This document shows, piece by piece, positions 17,160 to 26,042 of a DNA stretch of 64,000 bases (position 1 is the stretch's first letter; each line of letters begins with the position of its first letter). The translations under genes were made by a program, and so were the position numbers. The notes under the pieces are model-generated. The model did no database searches, was not told the DNA's origin, and saw only the letters and a program-made list of their open reading frames with translations. Location: the NCBI RefSeq assembly GCF_901538265.1, contig NZ_LR593886.1:9879738-9943737 (forward strand), written 5' to 3'. The DNA is from Gemmata massiliana. GTDB lineage: Bacteria; Planctomycetota; Planctomycetia; Gemmatales; Gemmataceae.

Positions 17160-20102
17160 ATGTCCCTCTCTCGCTCTCGCGCACGTCGGCCGCGGTTCCC
17201 GTGGCTGCTCGCGCTCGTTTGTGCCCTCCCAGTTGGACTTCTTGGCGCGGCCCCCACGAGTCCGCTCGCGCTCTTTGGCGCGGGGTGGGAACCGTTCCTG
17301 TTCCTCACCTCCGACACTTACGGATTGGGTGAGAAGCTCGGGTTACTCGGGTGCCTCGTCGTCGCCGTATGTGGCCTGGGCTATGCCGCGTGGCTCATGA
17401 AACAGGTGTACGCGGCCGATACCGGTACGCCCGCGATGCAGAAAGTCGCGCTGGCCGTGCGCGAGGGTGCGAACGCCTATCTGCGGCGGCAATTCACCGT
17501 CGTCGGTGTGCTCATTGTGCTCCTCACCGGCGTCATCATCGCGTCGAAGTGGCCGTGGCACGTTGAACCCGGGGCGCACTCCGCAGGCGAACTGAAGACG
17601 ATCGCGGTCGGGCGCGGGATCGCGTTCCTGATGGGCGCCCTGTTCTCCGCCGCAGTCGGGTTCACGGGCATGCGCCTCGCGACTGCGGGAAATTTGCGCG
17701 TCGCGGCCGCGGCCCGCACGAGTTTCGGCAGCGCGATGCGGATGGCGTACAAGACCGGCACCATCACCGGCATGTTCACCTGCGGGTTGGGGTTGCTCGG
17801 CGGGACGCTGATCCTGCTCATGTTCGGCGAGCTCGCCTACGAAATCCTCATCGGCTACGGCTTCGGCGGGTCGCTCCTAGCGCTGTTCATGCGCGTCGGG
17901 GGCGGCATCTACACGAAGGCCGCTGACGTAGGCGCCGACCTCGTCGGGAAAGTGGAACAGGCCATTGCGGAAGACGACCCGCGGAACGCGGCCACCATCG
18001 CCGACAACGTCGGCGACAACGTCGGCGACTGTGCGGGGATGGCGTCGGACGTGTTCGAGAGCTACTCGGTGACGCTGGTCGCGTCGGTCATGCTCGGGTA
18101 CGCCGCGTTCGGCTACAAGGGCATGGTATTCCCGCTGCTGGTGCAAGCCGTTGGAGTGATCGCGAGCATCATCAGCACGTCGATGGTGGGGGCCGGGATC
18201 ACGACCGGCAACAGTTCCATCGCAATGGGTTCGATCAACCGCGGGTTCTGGCGCAGTGCGGTCATCAGCACGATCGGCTTCATGCTCTTCGGCCTCATCT
18301 ACCTCCGGTTCGATGCGGCCTACATCGTCGAGCGCGGCATCGATAAAGGCATGTACCAGGAACTGTACGACAACCAAGACGTGCGCAAGGAACTGAACCT
18401 CACTACCACCGGACAACACACGGTCGCGGACCAGGTAAAAGACCTGCGCGACCTGCGGAACGGGCCGGAGCGGAACTCGGACAAGACAGTGAAACTGGAA
18501 GAAGAAGTCGAGAAGTACCGCGCTGCGGCACTGGAAGCGTGGCGCAAGCTCGACCCCGCAAAGAAAGCCGAGTTCGCGGAGCGCAAGGTTCATGTCGCCG
18601 CCGCAAGCCGGGACCACGAGAAAACGCTCGTCACGGAATTGAAGGGCCGAGGACTGAACCAGGACGGCGAGAACCGCGGCACGGCCACACTGCTTGAACT
18701 GTCCCAGGCACGTTACCACGTCCCGCTGAAGCCGGGGCTGAACCTTTCGATTGCGTGGTGCTGCCTCATCGGGATTTTGCTCGCGGTCGCGCTCAACAAG
18801 TGTACCGAATACTGGACCAGCACCGAGTACAGCCCGGTGCGCGAGGTGGTGCGTTCGAGCAGCACCGGCCACGCGACCAACATCATTTCCGGCCTCGCGC
18901 TCGGCCTCGAAAGTTCGGTGTGGGCGGTGCTCATCATCTCGGGCGCGATCCTCGGCGCGGTGGCGGTATGTAACGACGCACAGAATCTTCTCTACATGGC
19001 GTTCGGCGTCGCGATGTGCGGCATTGGGATGCTTACACTCACCGGCGATACGATCAGCATGGACGTGTTCGGGCCGATCGCGGACAACGCGAACGGGATC
19101 GGCGAAATGGCGTTCAACCGCAACGCGGACGGCAAAGACCTGAAGGAAGGTGACGCCGGGTTCATGAGTGAAGCCGAGAACAAGGCCGCGCGCCAGATCC
19201 TCGCGGACCTCGACGCGGTCGGTAACACCACGAAGGCCATCACCAAAGGCGTCGCAATCGGTTCGGCGGTTATCGCGGCCGTCTCGCTGTTCGCCAGCTT
19301 CATCGCGGTGCTTGTTACCGGGAGTGAGGAGAAAATCGGGCAGTTGCTTATCGGCGACTTCACCGCGGGCGCGTCGAAATTGACCGTCGCGGAACCGCTC
19401 GTGTTCATCGGCATGTTGATCGGTGGCGCGGTGCCCTTCCTGTTCAGCGCGATGACGATTCGGGCCGTCGGGCGCGCGGCGTACCTCATCGTGTTCGAGT
19501 GCCGCAAGCAGTTCCGTGACCCGGAAATCATGGCTGGCACGAAGACGCCCGATTACGGGCGCGTCGTGGACATCTGCACGGGTACGGCCCAGCACGAGCT
19601 GATCGGCCCCGGGTTGCTCGCGATCGGTACGCCGCTCGTGGTCGGGTTCTTGCTCGGGCCGTTCGCGCTCGGCGGCTTCCTGGCTGGGATGATTCTGAGC
19701 GGTCAGCTCATGGCGGTGTTCATGTCGAACGCGGGCGGCTCGTGGGACAACGCCAAGAAGATGATCGAGGATGAGCCCAAAAGCAAGGAGCGGAACACCG
19801 GCAAGGGCAGCGAAAAGCACAAAGCGAGTGTGACCGGCGATACGGTGGGCGACCCACTGAAGGACACGTCCGGCCCCGCGATTAACCCGCTCATCAAAGT
19901 GATGAACATGGTGAGCCTGCTGGCGCTCCCACTGGTGATCCTGCACAACGTGAAGGACGGGACCGGCAACGTCGTCATCGGCCTTACGGTCGCGGTTGTG
20001 GCGGGTTTGGCCGTCGCGTGGGCGTGGTGGCAGTCAAAGAAGGATACCGCCGAAATGAACGCACTAAATCAAATGTCACCCTCAGAGACTGACACAAAAT
20101 GA
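17160..20102 (+). CDS. hppA: Membrane-bound proton-pumping pyrophosphatase
   Basis: Integral-membrane inorganic pyrophosphatase that couples PPi hydrolysis to ion export. The protein is 980 aa from ATG 17160, against 680-800 usual. The substrate-binding block YTKAADVGADLVGKVE with following DDPRN, DNVGDNVGDCAGM (about 251-295) is intact. So is DTISMDVFGPIADNANG (about 630-646). Lys692 in AVGNTTKAITKG is the residue that marks K+-independent enzymes (Ala in K+-dependent ones). K+-independent members pump H+. A soluble insert of about 140 aa (385-525), rich in Lys, Glu and Arg, sits between membrane segments, and an N-terminal signal-like helix is added. The gene is monocistronic. Confidence 0.95.
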   Translation: MSLSRSRARRPRFPWLLALVCALPVGLLGAAPTSPLALFGAGWEPFLFLTSDTYGLGEKLGLLGCLVVAVCGLGYAAWLMKQVYAADTGTPAMQKVALAVREGANAYLRRQFTVVGVLIVLLTGVIIASKWPWHVEPGAHSAGELKTIAVGRGIAFLMGALFSAAVGFTGMRLATAGNLRVAAAARTSFGSAMRMAYKTGTITGMFTCGLGLLGGTLILLMFGELAYEILIGYGFGGSLLALFMRVGGGIYTKAADVGADLVGKVEQAIAEDDPRNAATIADNVGDNVGDCAGMASDVFESYSVTLVASVMLGYAAFGYKGMVFPLLVQAVGVIASIISTSMVGAGITTGNSSIAMGSINRGFWRSAVISTIGFMLFGLIYLRFDAAYIVERGIDKGMYQELYDNQDVRKELNLTTTGQHTVADQVKDLRDLRNGPERNSDKTVKLEEEVEKYRAAALEAWRKLDPAKKAEFAERKVHVAAASRDHEKTLVTELKGRGLNQDGENRGTATLLELSQARYHVPLKPGLNLSIAWCCLIGILLAVALNKCTEYWTSTEYSPVREVVRSSSTGHATNIISGLALGLESSVWAVLIISGAILGAVAVCNDAQNLLYMAFGVAMCGIGMLTLTGDTISMDVFGPIADNANGIGEMAFNRNADGKDLKEGDAGFMSEAENKAARQILADLDAVGNTTKAITKGVAIGSAVIAAVSLFASFIAVLVTGSEEKIGQLLIGDFTAGASKLTVAEPLVFIGMLIGGAVPFLFSAMTIRAVGRAAYLIVFECRKQFRDPEIMAGTKTPDYGRVVDICTGTAQHELIGPGLLAIGTPLVVGFLLGPFALGGFLAGMILSGQLMAVFMSNAGGSWDNAKKMIEDEPKSKERNTGKGSEKHKASVTGDTVGDPLKDTSGPAINPLIKVMNMVSLLALPLVILHNVKDGTGNVVIGLTVAVVAGLAVAWAWWQSKKDTAEMNALNQMSPSETDTK

Positions 20103-20214
20103 GTGAGGCAGACCCGTTTCAACCTGACAATTAGATAAATTTCAGCCCTTGCCACTCGGACGGGTGTGACCGATACTGTCACTTTTCCCACTCCCCAAAG
20201 CGGCAGACCAGACC

Positions 20215-21282
20215 ATGAATCGCGAATCGGCGAATGCACTCAAGAGTGAAATTCTCGCGACCGTGTACGACCGATTCGGTCCGTCAGCCGTGGCTCAGGG
20301 AGTGGGTGCCCCCGAGCCAGCGACGCCTCTACTCGCTGTCGGTATTGAAGCGACGAGCACCGGGATCGCGAGGACGTTTCGGCCCGCCGTCCGGGTGCAG
20401 AAGCGATTTCTCCGCGACCTTCCCGAACTGATCGAAAAGAAACGCAAGGGCCAAATCGACCTCCGCTTTGTCGGTGAGATCGTTGCCCAGGCCCCATGGA
20501 ACCGGGGGCGCAACCGGCCACTCGAACCTGGGGTTTCGGTCGGCCATTACACCGGTCCGACCGGCACGTTGGGGTGCTTTGTCAGTAAAGCCGACGACCC
20601 GACATTTATCGGGGCGCTATCCTGTCAGCACGTTCTCTCGCAACTCTTAGCCGGCGCGCCCGGCCCGACGGAATTCACGATTCAGCCCGGTCTCGCGGAC
20701 GAAGGTCACTGGATCAACGACCGGATCGGATCAGTCGCGGTCACGGTTCCTCTCCCGAACACCGCGGGCTATCAGATCGACGGGAGGAGCACCCTGGATT
20801 GCGCCGTCGCCCGGGTCGATCCGACCCTCGCAACGGGCAATCGCAACGTGCTTCGCGGAATCGGCCCGATCACCGGCACTGTGGCCGACTTAGTCCCGTA
20901 TCTGGGCACTCGGTCCGAGCCGGTTCGCAAACTCGGGCGCACGACCGGGCTGACGACGGGAGTCGTCACCGCCCTGGATCTCGACGAGATCGTGGTGACC
21001 TACCGCGAAGGGTCGCAGATGAAGAAAGTGGCATTTACCGGCGTGTTCGAGATCGAGGAATTGAACGGCAGGTTGTTCTCGGATGGCGGGGACAGTGGGT
21101 CGGTAATTGTAGATCGGCGTGGGTTGGTTCTCGGCCTCTTGTTCGCCGGAAGCAAACGCGGCGGGACCAACAACCGCTCGCGGACCTTCGCCATCCCCAT
21201 CGCGCCGGTTCTCACGGCACTCGGAGTCGCTATTTCGCTCGGTCCCACCACAACTCCCACTGCCTCCACTCGCAGTGCTTAA
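20215..21282 (+). CDS. Trypsin-like (chymotrypsin-fold) protease, cytosolic
   Basis: Protein of 355 aa with a double beta-barrel serine protease domain. The triad is visible as His139 (ALSCQHVL), Asp195 (STLDCAVARVD) and Ser294 (DGGDSGSVIV). No signal peptide or membrane helix is seen, so it should act in the cytoplasm, unlike HtrA-type proteases, and there is no PDZ domain. Residues 35-100 form a separate N-terminal segment (LLAVGIEATS...PAVRVQKRF...VGEIVAQ) that resembles the small protein encoded next at 21482. A hairpin follows the stop codon. The substrate is unknown. Confidence 0.8.
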   Translation: MNRESANALKSEILATVYDRFGPSAVAQGVGAPEPATPLLAVGIEATSTGIARTFRPAVRVQKRFLRDLPELIEKKRKGQIDLRFVGEIVAQAPWNRGRNRPLEPGVSVGHYTGPTGTLGCFVSKADDPTFIGALSCQHVLSQLLAGAPGPTEFTIQPGLADEGHWINDRIGSVAVTVPLPNTAGYQIDGRSTLDCAVARVDPTLATGNRNVLRGIGPITGTVADLVPYLGTRSEPVRKLGRTTGLTTGVVTALDLDEIVVTYREGSQMKKVAFTGVFEIEELNGRLFSDGGDSGSVIVDRRGLVLGLLFAGSKRGGTNNRSRTFAIPIAPVLTALGVAISLGPTTTPTASTRSA

Positions 21283-21309
21283 ACCCCGGACGGGTCGGAG
21301 CGAATATAA

Positions 21310-21357
21310 CGCTCACAGGCGCCGTATCGCTTATCAGCGCCGCGCCGCCTGTGAGCG
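21310..21357 (+). terminator. Hairpin after the trypsin-like protease gene
   Basis: CGCTCACAGGCG (21310-21321) pairs perfectly with CGCCTGTGAGCG (21346-21357), a 12 bp stem 27 bp past the stop codon. No T-tract follows. It may act as a weak terminator or an mRNA 3'-end stabiliser, or be a small repeat. Confidence 0.45.
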
Positions 21358-21481
21358 CCCAATCCATTTATTATTGGGGGTTCCGGCCCGGCTGACGTTG
21401 AATCTTTTGGAAAAACCGTCCATCTTACTAAATGGATAGTGCGTCGGATATCGCGAGGCGAATATTCACGGAGATTTCACA

Positions 21482-21715
21482 ATGATAGCCAGCTATGACC
21501 AGGCCAAGAAGGCCCAACCCGTCGCCCGCGCTCTGTTCAGTAAGTTTGCACCTGTTCGGACCGTTTCGATCGTCCGGGTTCCCGATGGATTTGGTTTGCG
21601 CGTTGATGTTCAAGAAAATTTGCCAAGCGGGACTCAAGCACCCGAGAGTGTTGAGGGGGTTCCGGTAGAAGTATCCGTACGCGATGACGAAATTGAGGCA
21701 CAAGGTGAAGTCTAG
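21482..21715 (+). CDS. Small protein resembling the N-terminal domain of the protease
   Basis: 77 aa, start ATG 21482 with GGAG 9 nt upstream. The sequence has a hydrophobic beta strand (TVSIVRV), GFGLRVDV, a Pro-containing loop, GVPVEVSV and an end DDEIEAQGE. The order G.h....R-V-x-V......V-x-V...EI-x-AQ parallels residues 40-93 of the trypsin-like protease upstream (PAVRVQKRF ... VGEIVAQ). It therefore looks like a free-standing copy of that N-terminal domain. It could be a regulator, an inhibitor or a folding partner. The resemblance is by eye and would need profile comparison. Confidence 0.6.
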   Translation: MIASYDQAKKAQPVARALFSKFAPVRTVSIVRVPDGFGLRVDVQENLPSGTQAPESVEGVPVEVSVRDDEIEAQGEV

Positions 21716-22129
21716 TAACTAATTAGATCTGATAGCGCCAGTCGAAAAGTGCGATTGGTGCTGTTCGTTTTCGTGTGGCCTATTTGTATCCCACTTCGCG
21801 AACCCTTCCGTTGATGCAGAGATCGAAAATTGTCAGATCACGGCCGGTCCCGTGGGATCTTGGTCGTGGGAGCGATCGGGCAATTCCGTGTGGGCAGCAT
21901 TCAGCGCTGCTCGTCGATTCCGTTAAGCACCCAATAGCCTGAACAACTTCCACCGCGACAGGTACTCGCGCCCCTTAAGTAGGCCAGTAAAGTTTAGTCC
22001 GAACCGGATCCATACTGGTGGCAAGGTGAGCAATTAGCGACTGACAAACCCTCACAAAGGGCGTGATTCCCTTTCACTCGCCACATCACTACGCTATTCG
22101 CGTCGTACCCTCCCCACACGCGGCACAAC
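21716..22129. other. Intergenic region upstream of cstA
   Basis: A 414 bp gap with no supportable gene, hairpin or repeat seen. Part of it is relatively AT-rich (about 21716-21850). It presumably carries the cstA promoter. Confidence 0.45.
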
Positions 22130-24409
22130 ATGGACCTGTTCGCTGTTACACTTTACTCGCACGATCCCCATTCCGGGCGCTTGCTCCTGCACGCGATGCC
22201 GGTGATGGTCGTCGTGCTGTGCTGTCTCGCCATTGCCTATCGATATTACTCCGCGTTCCTCGCAGCGAAGGTCGCGGTACTCGACGATTCGCGTGTCACG
22301 CCCGCGCACCGCCTCAACGACGGTCAGAACTACCACCCCACGAACAAGTGGGTGCTGTTCGGGCACCACTTCGCGGCCATTTCCGGGGCCGGGCCGCTCA
22401 TCGGACCTGTACTCGCTATTCAGTACGGGTTCGCACCCGGGCTGGTGTGGCTGGTCATCGGCGTGTGCCTCGCGGGGGCCGTTCAGGACATGCTTGTGTT
22501 GGCCGCGAGCGTCCGACGCGACGGGAAATCGATCGCCGAAATCGCGCGCCACGAACTCGGGTACCCGGCCGCGATCATCGCATCAGTCGCGATCCTATTT
22601 ATCGTGGTGATCGCGCTCGCCGGTCTGGGAATCGTGGTGGTGAAGGCGCTCGGCGGCGAAGAGGTGAAGCTGCCCGCAGGGATGACCATCGAATCGCCAG
22701 AGCCACCAGCCCAACGCGAAGGTGTCTACCATTTCCCCGCGAAGTGCCGCGTCCGGTACTCGCCCGAAGCGCAGCCCACACTCCGTTCCGAGACGTTCCG
22801 CATCAGGTGCCCGGAAGCACCCGTGGTGTTGTCGGATTCGGCGCTGCCCGTGACTTACCGGCTCCCCGCTGGTTGCACGCAGGTCGTACCCGGCTCGTCG
22901 TGGGGCACGTTCACGATCGCGTGTACGATCCCGATCGCCCTGTTAGTCGGGTTGTGGATGTACCGCATCCGCCCGGGGCGCGTGGTCGAAGCGTCGCTCA
23001 TTGGCGGGTTCCTCACGCTCGCAGCGGTCGTGGCCGGCAACTGGGTTCCCGGTTCGCCGCTCGAACGCTTCTTCTCTCTCACGCGCGACCAGACCATCAT
23101 CACTCTGGGTGTCTACGGGTTCATCGCTGCAGTGCTCCCGGTTTGGCTGCTGCTGGGACCGCGCGACTACCTTTCCAGTTTTCTGAAGATCGGCACCGTC
23201 GGGCTGCTCATCGTGAGCGTGTGCGTCGCGAACCCGGCACTTCAGGCCCCGCCGATCAACGAAGTGTTTATTAACGGCGGACCAACGTTTCTCGGGGTTC
23301 CGGGGCTTTCCGCTCCGGTTTTCCCGTTCGTGTTCATTTGTGTGATGTGCGGGGCGGTCAGTGGGTTCCACTCGCTCGTTTCTAGCGGTACGACACCGAA
23401 GATGGTGGAAAAGGAATCACACATCCGCACCATCGGCTACGGGTCCATGCTGATCGAAGGGATCGTCGGAGTAACGGCGCTCGTTGCCGCCGCCGCGCTG
23501 CCACCGGAACTGTACTACGCGATCAACGTGCCCATCGACCGCACATCGGAATACCAAAAGCAACTCGACGAGGTGTACGACAAGTACGGCGTGAAGGTGC
23601 CTCCGGAGGGAAAAGACCCGGCGCACGCGACCAACGTGGATTCCCCGCAGCACCTCGATCTGGGCCGGGTGGAAGAGAAGGTCGGCGGCGAGTCGCTGCG
23701 CGGGCGCACGGGCGGCGCGGTCACGCTTGCTGTGGGCATGTCTGTCGTCTTCGAGCAGGCGTTCAACTGGGTCGGCGTTACAGGCGAGTGGCTCCTGAAA
23801 TACTGGTACCACTTCGCGATCATGTTCGAGGCGCTCTTTATTCTCACGACGATCGACGCCGGAACGCGCATTGCGCGATTCTTGTTACAAGAAAGTGTGG
23901 GGCGCGTTTACGCTCCGATGGCCAAACAGAACTGGTTGCCCGGAGCGCTCCTTGCCAGCGCCGTAGTTACTGGCGGTTGGTGCTGGCTCGTGTGGACCGG
24001 CAGCATCGATACCATTTGGCCCATGTTCGGCATCGCGAACCAATTGCTCGCAGTGCTGGCGCTCGCACTCGTAACGACGTGGATGGTAAACAACGGGCGC
24101 GGAAAGTACGCGGCCGTCACCATCCTCCCGATGCTGTTCGTGACCAGTACCACGCTCACGGCCAGTTTTCAGTTGGTCACGGGCCGGTTCGCACAGTTGA
24201 TCGAAACCGGGCGCGCGAAGGTGGCAGCGGGGGCGTCCGAAGTGGGGCAGAAAATGATCCTGACGGGTGTCCTCAACACGGCGCTCACGCTCTTCGTTGT
24301 CACGTGTGTCGTCACGCTACTGTTTTGGTCCGCCGCGCGTTGGCTGACGGTGTGGCTAGGTTGGGGTAAACCAGGCACCGCCCCCACGAACACGAACGGT
24401 GCGGCATGA
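22130..24409 (+). CDS. cstA: Carbon starvation protein CstA-type transporter
   Basis: Polytopic inner-membrane protein of 759 aa; family members import peptides or pyruvate. The conserved start of the family is present (AIAYRYYSAFLAAKV, then HRLNDGQNYHPTNKWVLFGHHFAAISGAGPLIGPV at about 60-95 and a QYGFAPG stretch). Later, GAVSGFHSLVSSGTTPKM (about 404-421) and LTTIDAGTRIARF (about 565-577) are equally typical. Two hydrophilic inserts are unusual: about 175-258, with three Cys and beta-type composition, and about 470-525, rich in charged residues. Both lie between membrane helices. The stop overlaps the start of the next gene by 4 bp, as with cstA and its small partner (YbdD/CstX-like) in other bacteria. 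That partner here is a different membrane protein. Confidence 0.93.
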   Translation: MDLFAVTLYSHDPHSGRLLLHAMPVMVVVLCCLAIAYRYYSAFLAAKVAVLDDSRVTPAHRLNDGQNYHPTNKWVLFGHHFAAISGAGPLIGPVLAIQYGFAPGLVWLVIGVCLAGAVQDMLVLAASVRRDGKSIAEIARHELGYPAAIIASVAILFIVVIALAGLGIVVVKALGGEEVKLPAGMTIESPEPPAQREGVYHFPAKCRVRYSPEAQPTLRSETFRIRCPEAPVVLSDSALPVTYRLPAGCTQVVPGSSWGTFTIACTIPIALLVGLWMYRIRPGRVVEASLIGGFLTLAAVVAGNWVPGSPLERFFSLTRDQTIITLGVYGFIAAVLPVWLLLGPRDYLSSFLKIGTVGLLIVSVCVANPALQAPPINEVFINGGPTFLGVPGLSAPVFPFVFICVMCGAVSGFHSLVSSGTTPKMVEKESHIRTIGYGSMLIEGIVGVTALVAAAALPPELYYAINVPIDRTSEYQKQLDEVYDKYGVKVPPEGKDPAHATNVDSPQHLDLGRVEEKVGGESLRGRTGGAVTLAVGMSVVFEQAFNWVGVTGEWLLKYWYHFAIMFEALFILTTIDAGTRIARFLLQESVGRVYAPMAKQNWLPGALLASAVVTGGWCWLVWTGSIDTIWPMFGIANQLLAVLALALVTTWMVNNGRGKYAAVTILPMLFVTSTTLTASFQLVTGRFAQLIETGRAKVAAGASEVGQKMILTGVLNTALTLFVVTCVVTLLFWSAARWLTVWLGWGKPGTAPTNTNGAA

Positions 24410-24864
24410 CGCGGCACGCGCGCGAGGCCGTTTCGCTCGCAGTTGCGGCGGCGCTGGGCGAGGTCGCGCTCGTCGCGTTCATGACCACCGACTGGTCCGC
24501 GGTCGGGGCGAACGTGCTGCTGCTCGCGTTCCTCGTCGGCCCGCCCCTCTTTCTCGCCACTACCACGTGGCGCCGGCGCACCCACCCGGCGCGCTCGCGC
24601 CTGCTCTTCGTGGTGGCAGTCGCGATCGCGGTCGGCGGACTGAGTGTGCTCGGCTGGGATCTCTACCGCTACAGCACGGACGCGCAGTTCCGCCGAACGC
24701 CGAACATGCACGGGTTGATCGTACCCATCGTTCAGTGGGTCGTTATTCTGGCGGCTTGGCTGGTTCTGGTGGTTCAGGAGGGCCGGGACAAACACACGGC
24801 CAAGAGCGCACCACTTCCCCTATCAGGGGCAGAAAAACAAGCATCAACGCGCCCACAATCGTAG
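24406..24864 (+). CDS. Small polytopic membrane protein coupled to cstA
   Basis: 152 aa with about four hydrophobic segments (near 10-28, 34-54, 65-84 and 102-125) and a polar C-terminal tail. The start codon overlaps the cstA stop (ATGA), so the two are translationally coupled. The sequence is not recognised as the short soluble CstX/YbdD partner. It could be an accessory subunit of the transporter, but that rests on position only. Confidence 0.7.
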   Translation: MTRHAREAVSLAVAAALGEVALVAFMTTDWSAVGANVLLLAFLVGPPLFLATTTWRRRTHPARSRLLFVVAVAIAVGGLSVLGWDLYRYSTDAQFRRTPNMHGLIVPIVQWVVILAAWLVLVVQEGRDKHTAKSAPLPLSGAEKQASTRPQS

Positions 24865-24962
24865 CCGCAAAAAATCGCACACAAAGCGCTTGACCCGAGC
24901 CGCACTTGACGGCATACCACGCGGCTCATTCCGTGGGAACAATCCGCGTCGGGGGACGGGTC

Positions 24963-25427
24963 ATGCGGCGAGCCTTACTCGCGGTGGGGGTGATGTGCGC
25001 GGTCGGGGTGACCGGCCGCAGCACGGCACAGTTCAACACGACGAGCGCGTCCAATAACAGCGGAACGACCATGCCGGGGCAGGTCGTGGGCGGGTACACC
25101 GGCCAGGTGCTACCCGTGGGGCAGCAAGCGCCCCAAGCCGCGCCGCAAGCGGGCCAGTCGATCACCGCGAACGCGATGCAGCGCCCCTACGATCCCAACC
25201 GCCCCTACGACGCATTCAAGGGCACGGGTATCGATCCGAAGAACGTGCTCGCACCACTCGTTGGTGCGGACGGGAAGCCGATTGCCACGCCGGACGCGCT
25301 CGACAAACTCTCGGAGCGGATCAAAGCGTTTTTCATTAAGAGCCCGCCGCCCCCGCGCCCGCCCTACACGCCGGGTATCACCCGCCGGGCTAAGGAACGC
25401 ACGAATCAGATGTGGCGCCGGGACTGA
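24963..25427 (+). CDS. Secreted low-complexity protein of unknown function
   Basis: 154 aa from ATG 24963. A signal peptide (MRRALLAVGVMCAVGVTG, cleavage near residue 23) is followed by low-complexity sequence rich in Gln, Ala, Pro, Asn and Thr (QQAPQAAPQAGQS, RPYDPNRPYD). The C-terminus is Pro/Arg-rich (SPPPPRPPYTP). No domain is recognised. An upstream in-frame start at 24906 exists but would bury the signal peptide. A purine-rich GGGGGACGGG stretch lies just before the ATG. Confidence 0.6.
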   Translation: MRRALLAVGVMCAVGVTGRSTAQFNTTSASNNSGTTMPGQVVGGYTGQVLPVGQQAPQAAPQAGQSITANAMQRPYDPNRPYDAFKGTGIDPKNVLAPLVGADGKPIATPDALDKLSERIKAFFIKSPPPPRPPYTPGITRRAKERTNQMWRRD

Positions 25428-25445
25428 TCGTGAATTAGGACGTGT

Positions 25446-25961
25446 CTATTCGATTAGCTGAAACGAGTCCAGAAACGCGGTCGATTCGTCCGAGGCCGCG
25501 TAACTGTCGGTGCCGAGCACCGTCACTTGGTACAGGCGCGTTCCGACGAGGTAAATCCGAGCACGGAGAACGCCGGGCTTGGGCTCCGTAACCCGCACCG
25601 AAAAATCCCGCCCGGGGTATTTACCCACGAGCGTGATATTCGTTTCCGATACCGCTTTGCCGCCCGCGGCTCGAATCATGTCGCCTTTGGCCGAATCCAG
25701 GTAGCGCGGGATCAATTCCGCTGGCTCGTCACCCTTGAGCGGAAGTTCCGTCGCGGCAACTGTGCGTGCTCCGTCTGTCGTCACAACGGAATACACGACA
25801 GAGCGCAAACCGCCGACCGTCTTCTCAACGACCTTCGGTTCACCACCGAACTGCACCTGGAACTTGTCACCCTTTGAGACGAATGCAGACGGGCGCTGCT
25901 GACAACCCGCTGCCAGCAACGCAGTAACAATAATCCCCGGGCACAAACGAATCGCGAACAC
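25446..25961 (-). CDS. Putative lipoprotein of unknown function
   Basis: 171 aa from GTG 25961, which places a short signal (MFAIRLCPGIIVTALLAAGC) directly before a lipobox LAAG-C. An ATG at 26006 would add 15 basic residues and cannot be excluded. The mature part has alternating strands and turns (GDKFQVQFGGEPKVVEK, ATELPLKGD, YPGRDFSVRVTEPKPG, RARIYLVGTRLYQVTV) and ends with AFLDSFQLIE. This pattern of a single alpha/beta domain ending in an F-L-D-S-F motif is common in small planctomycete exported proteins. Its function is not known. Confidence 0.68.
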   Translation of the reverse strand: MFAIRLCPGIIVTALLAAGCQQRPSAFVSKGDKFQVQFGGEPKVVEKTVGGLRSVVYSVVTTDGARTVAATELPLKGDEPAELIPRYLDSAKGDMIRAAGGKAVSETNITLVGKYPGRDFSVRVTEPKPGVLRARIYLVGTRLYQVTVLGTDSYAASDESTAFLDSFQLIE

Positions 25962-26042
25962 GGTGCCCACCTTCGGGTGAACGATGCGCCGGGGCGCTAT
26001 AAACACCCCGGCACCAATCGCGGGTTTGCGTCGCCCGCACTC

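Noticed and set aside
17877-19946. 689-codon minus-strand frame inside hppA
   Set aside because: Antisense shadow of the pyrophosphatase, with a composition rich in Arg, His, Asp and Glu and no SD.
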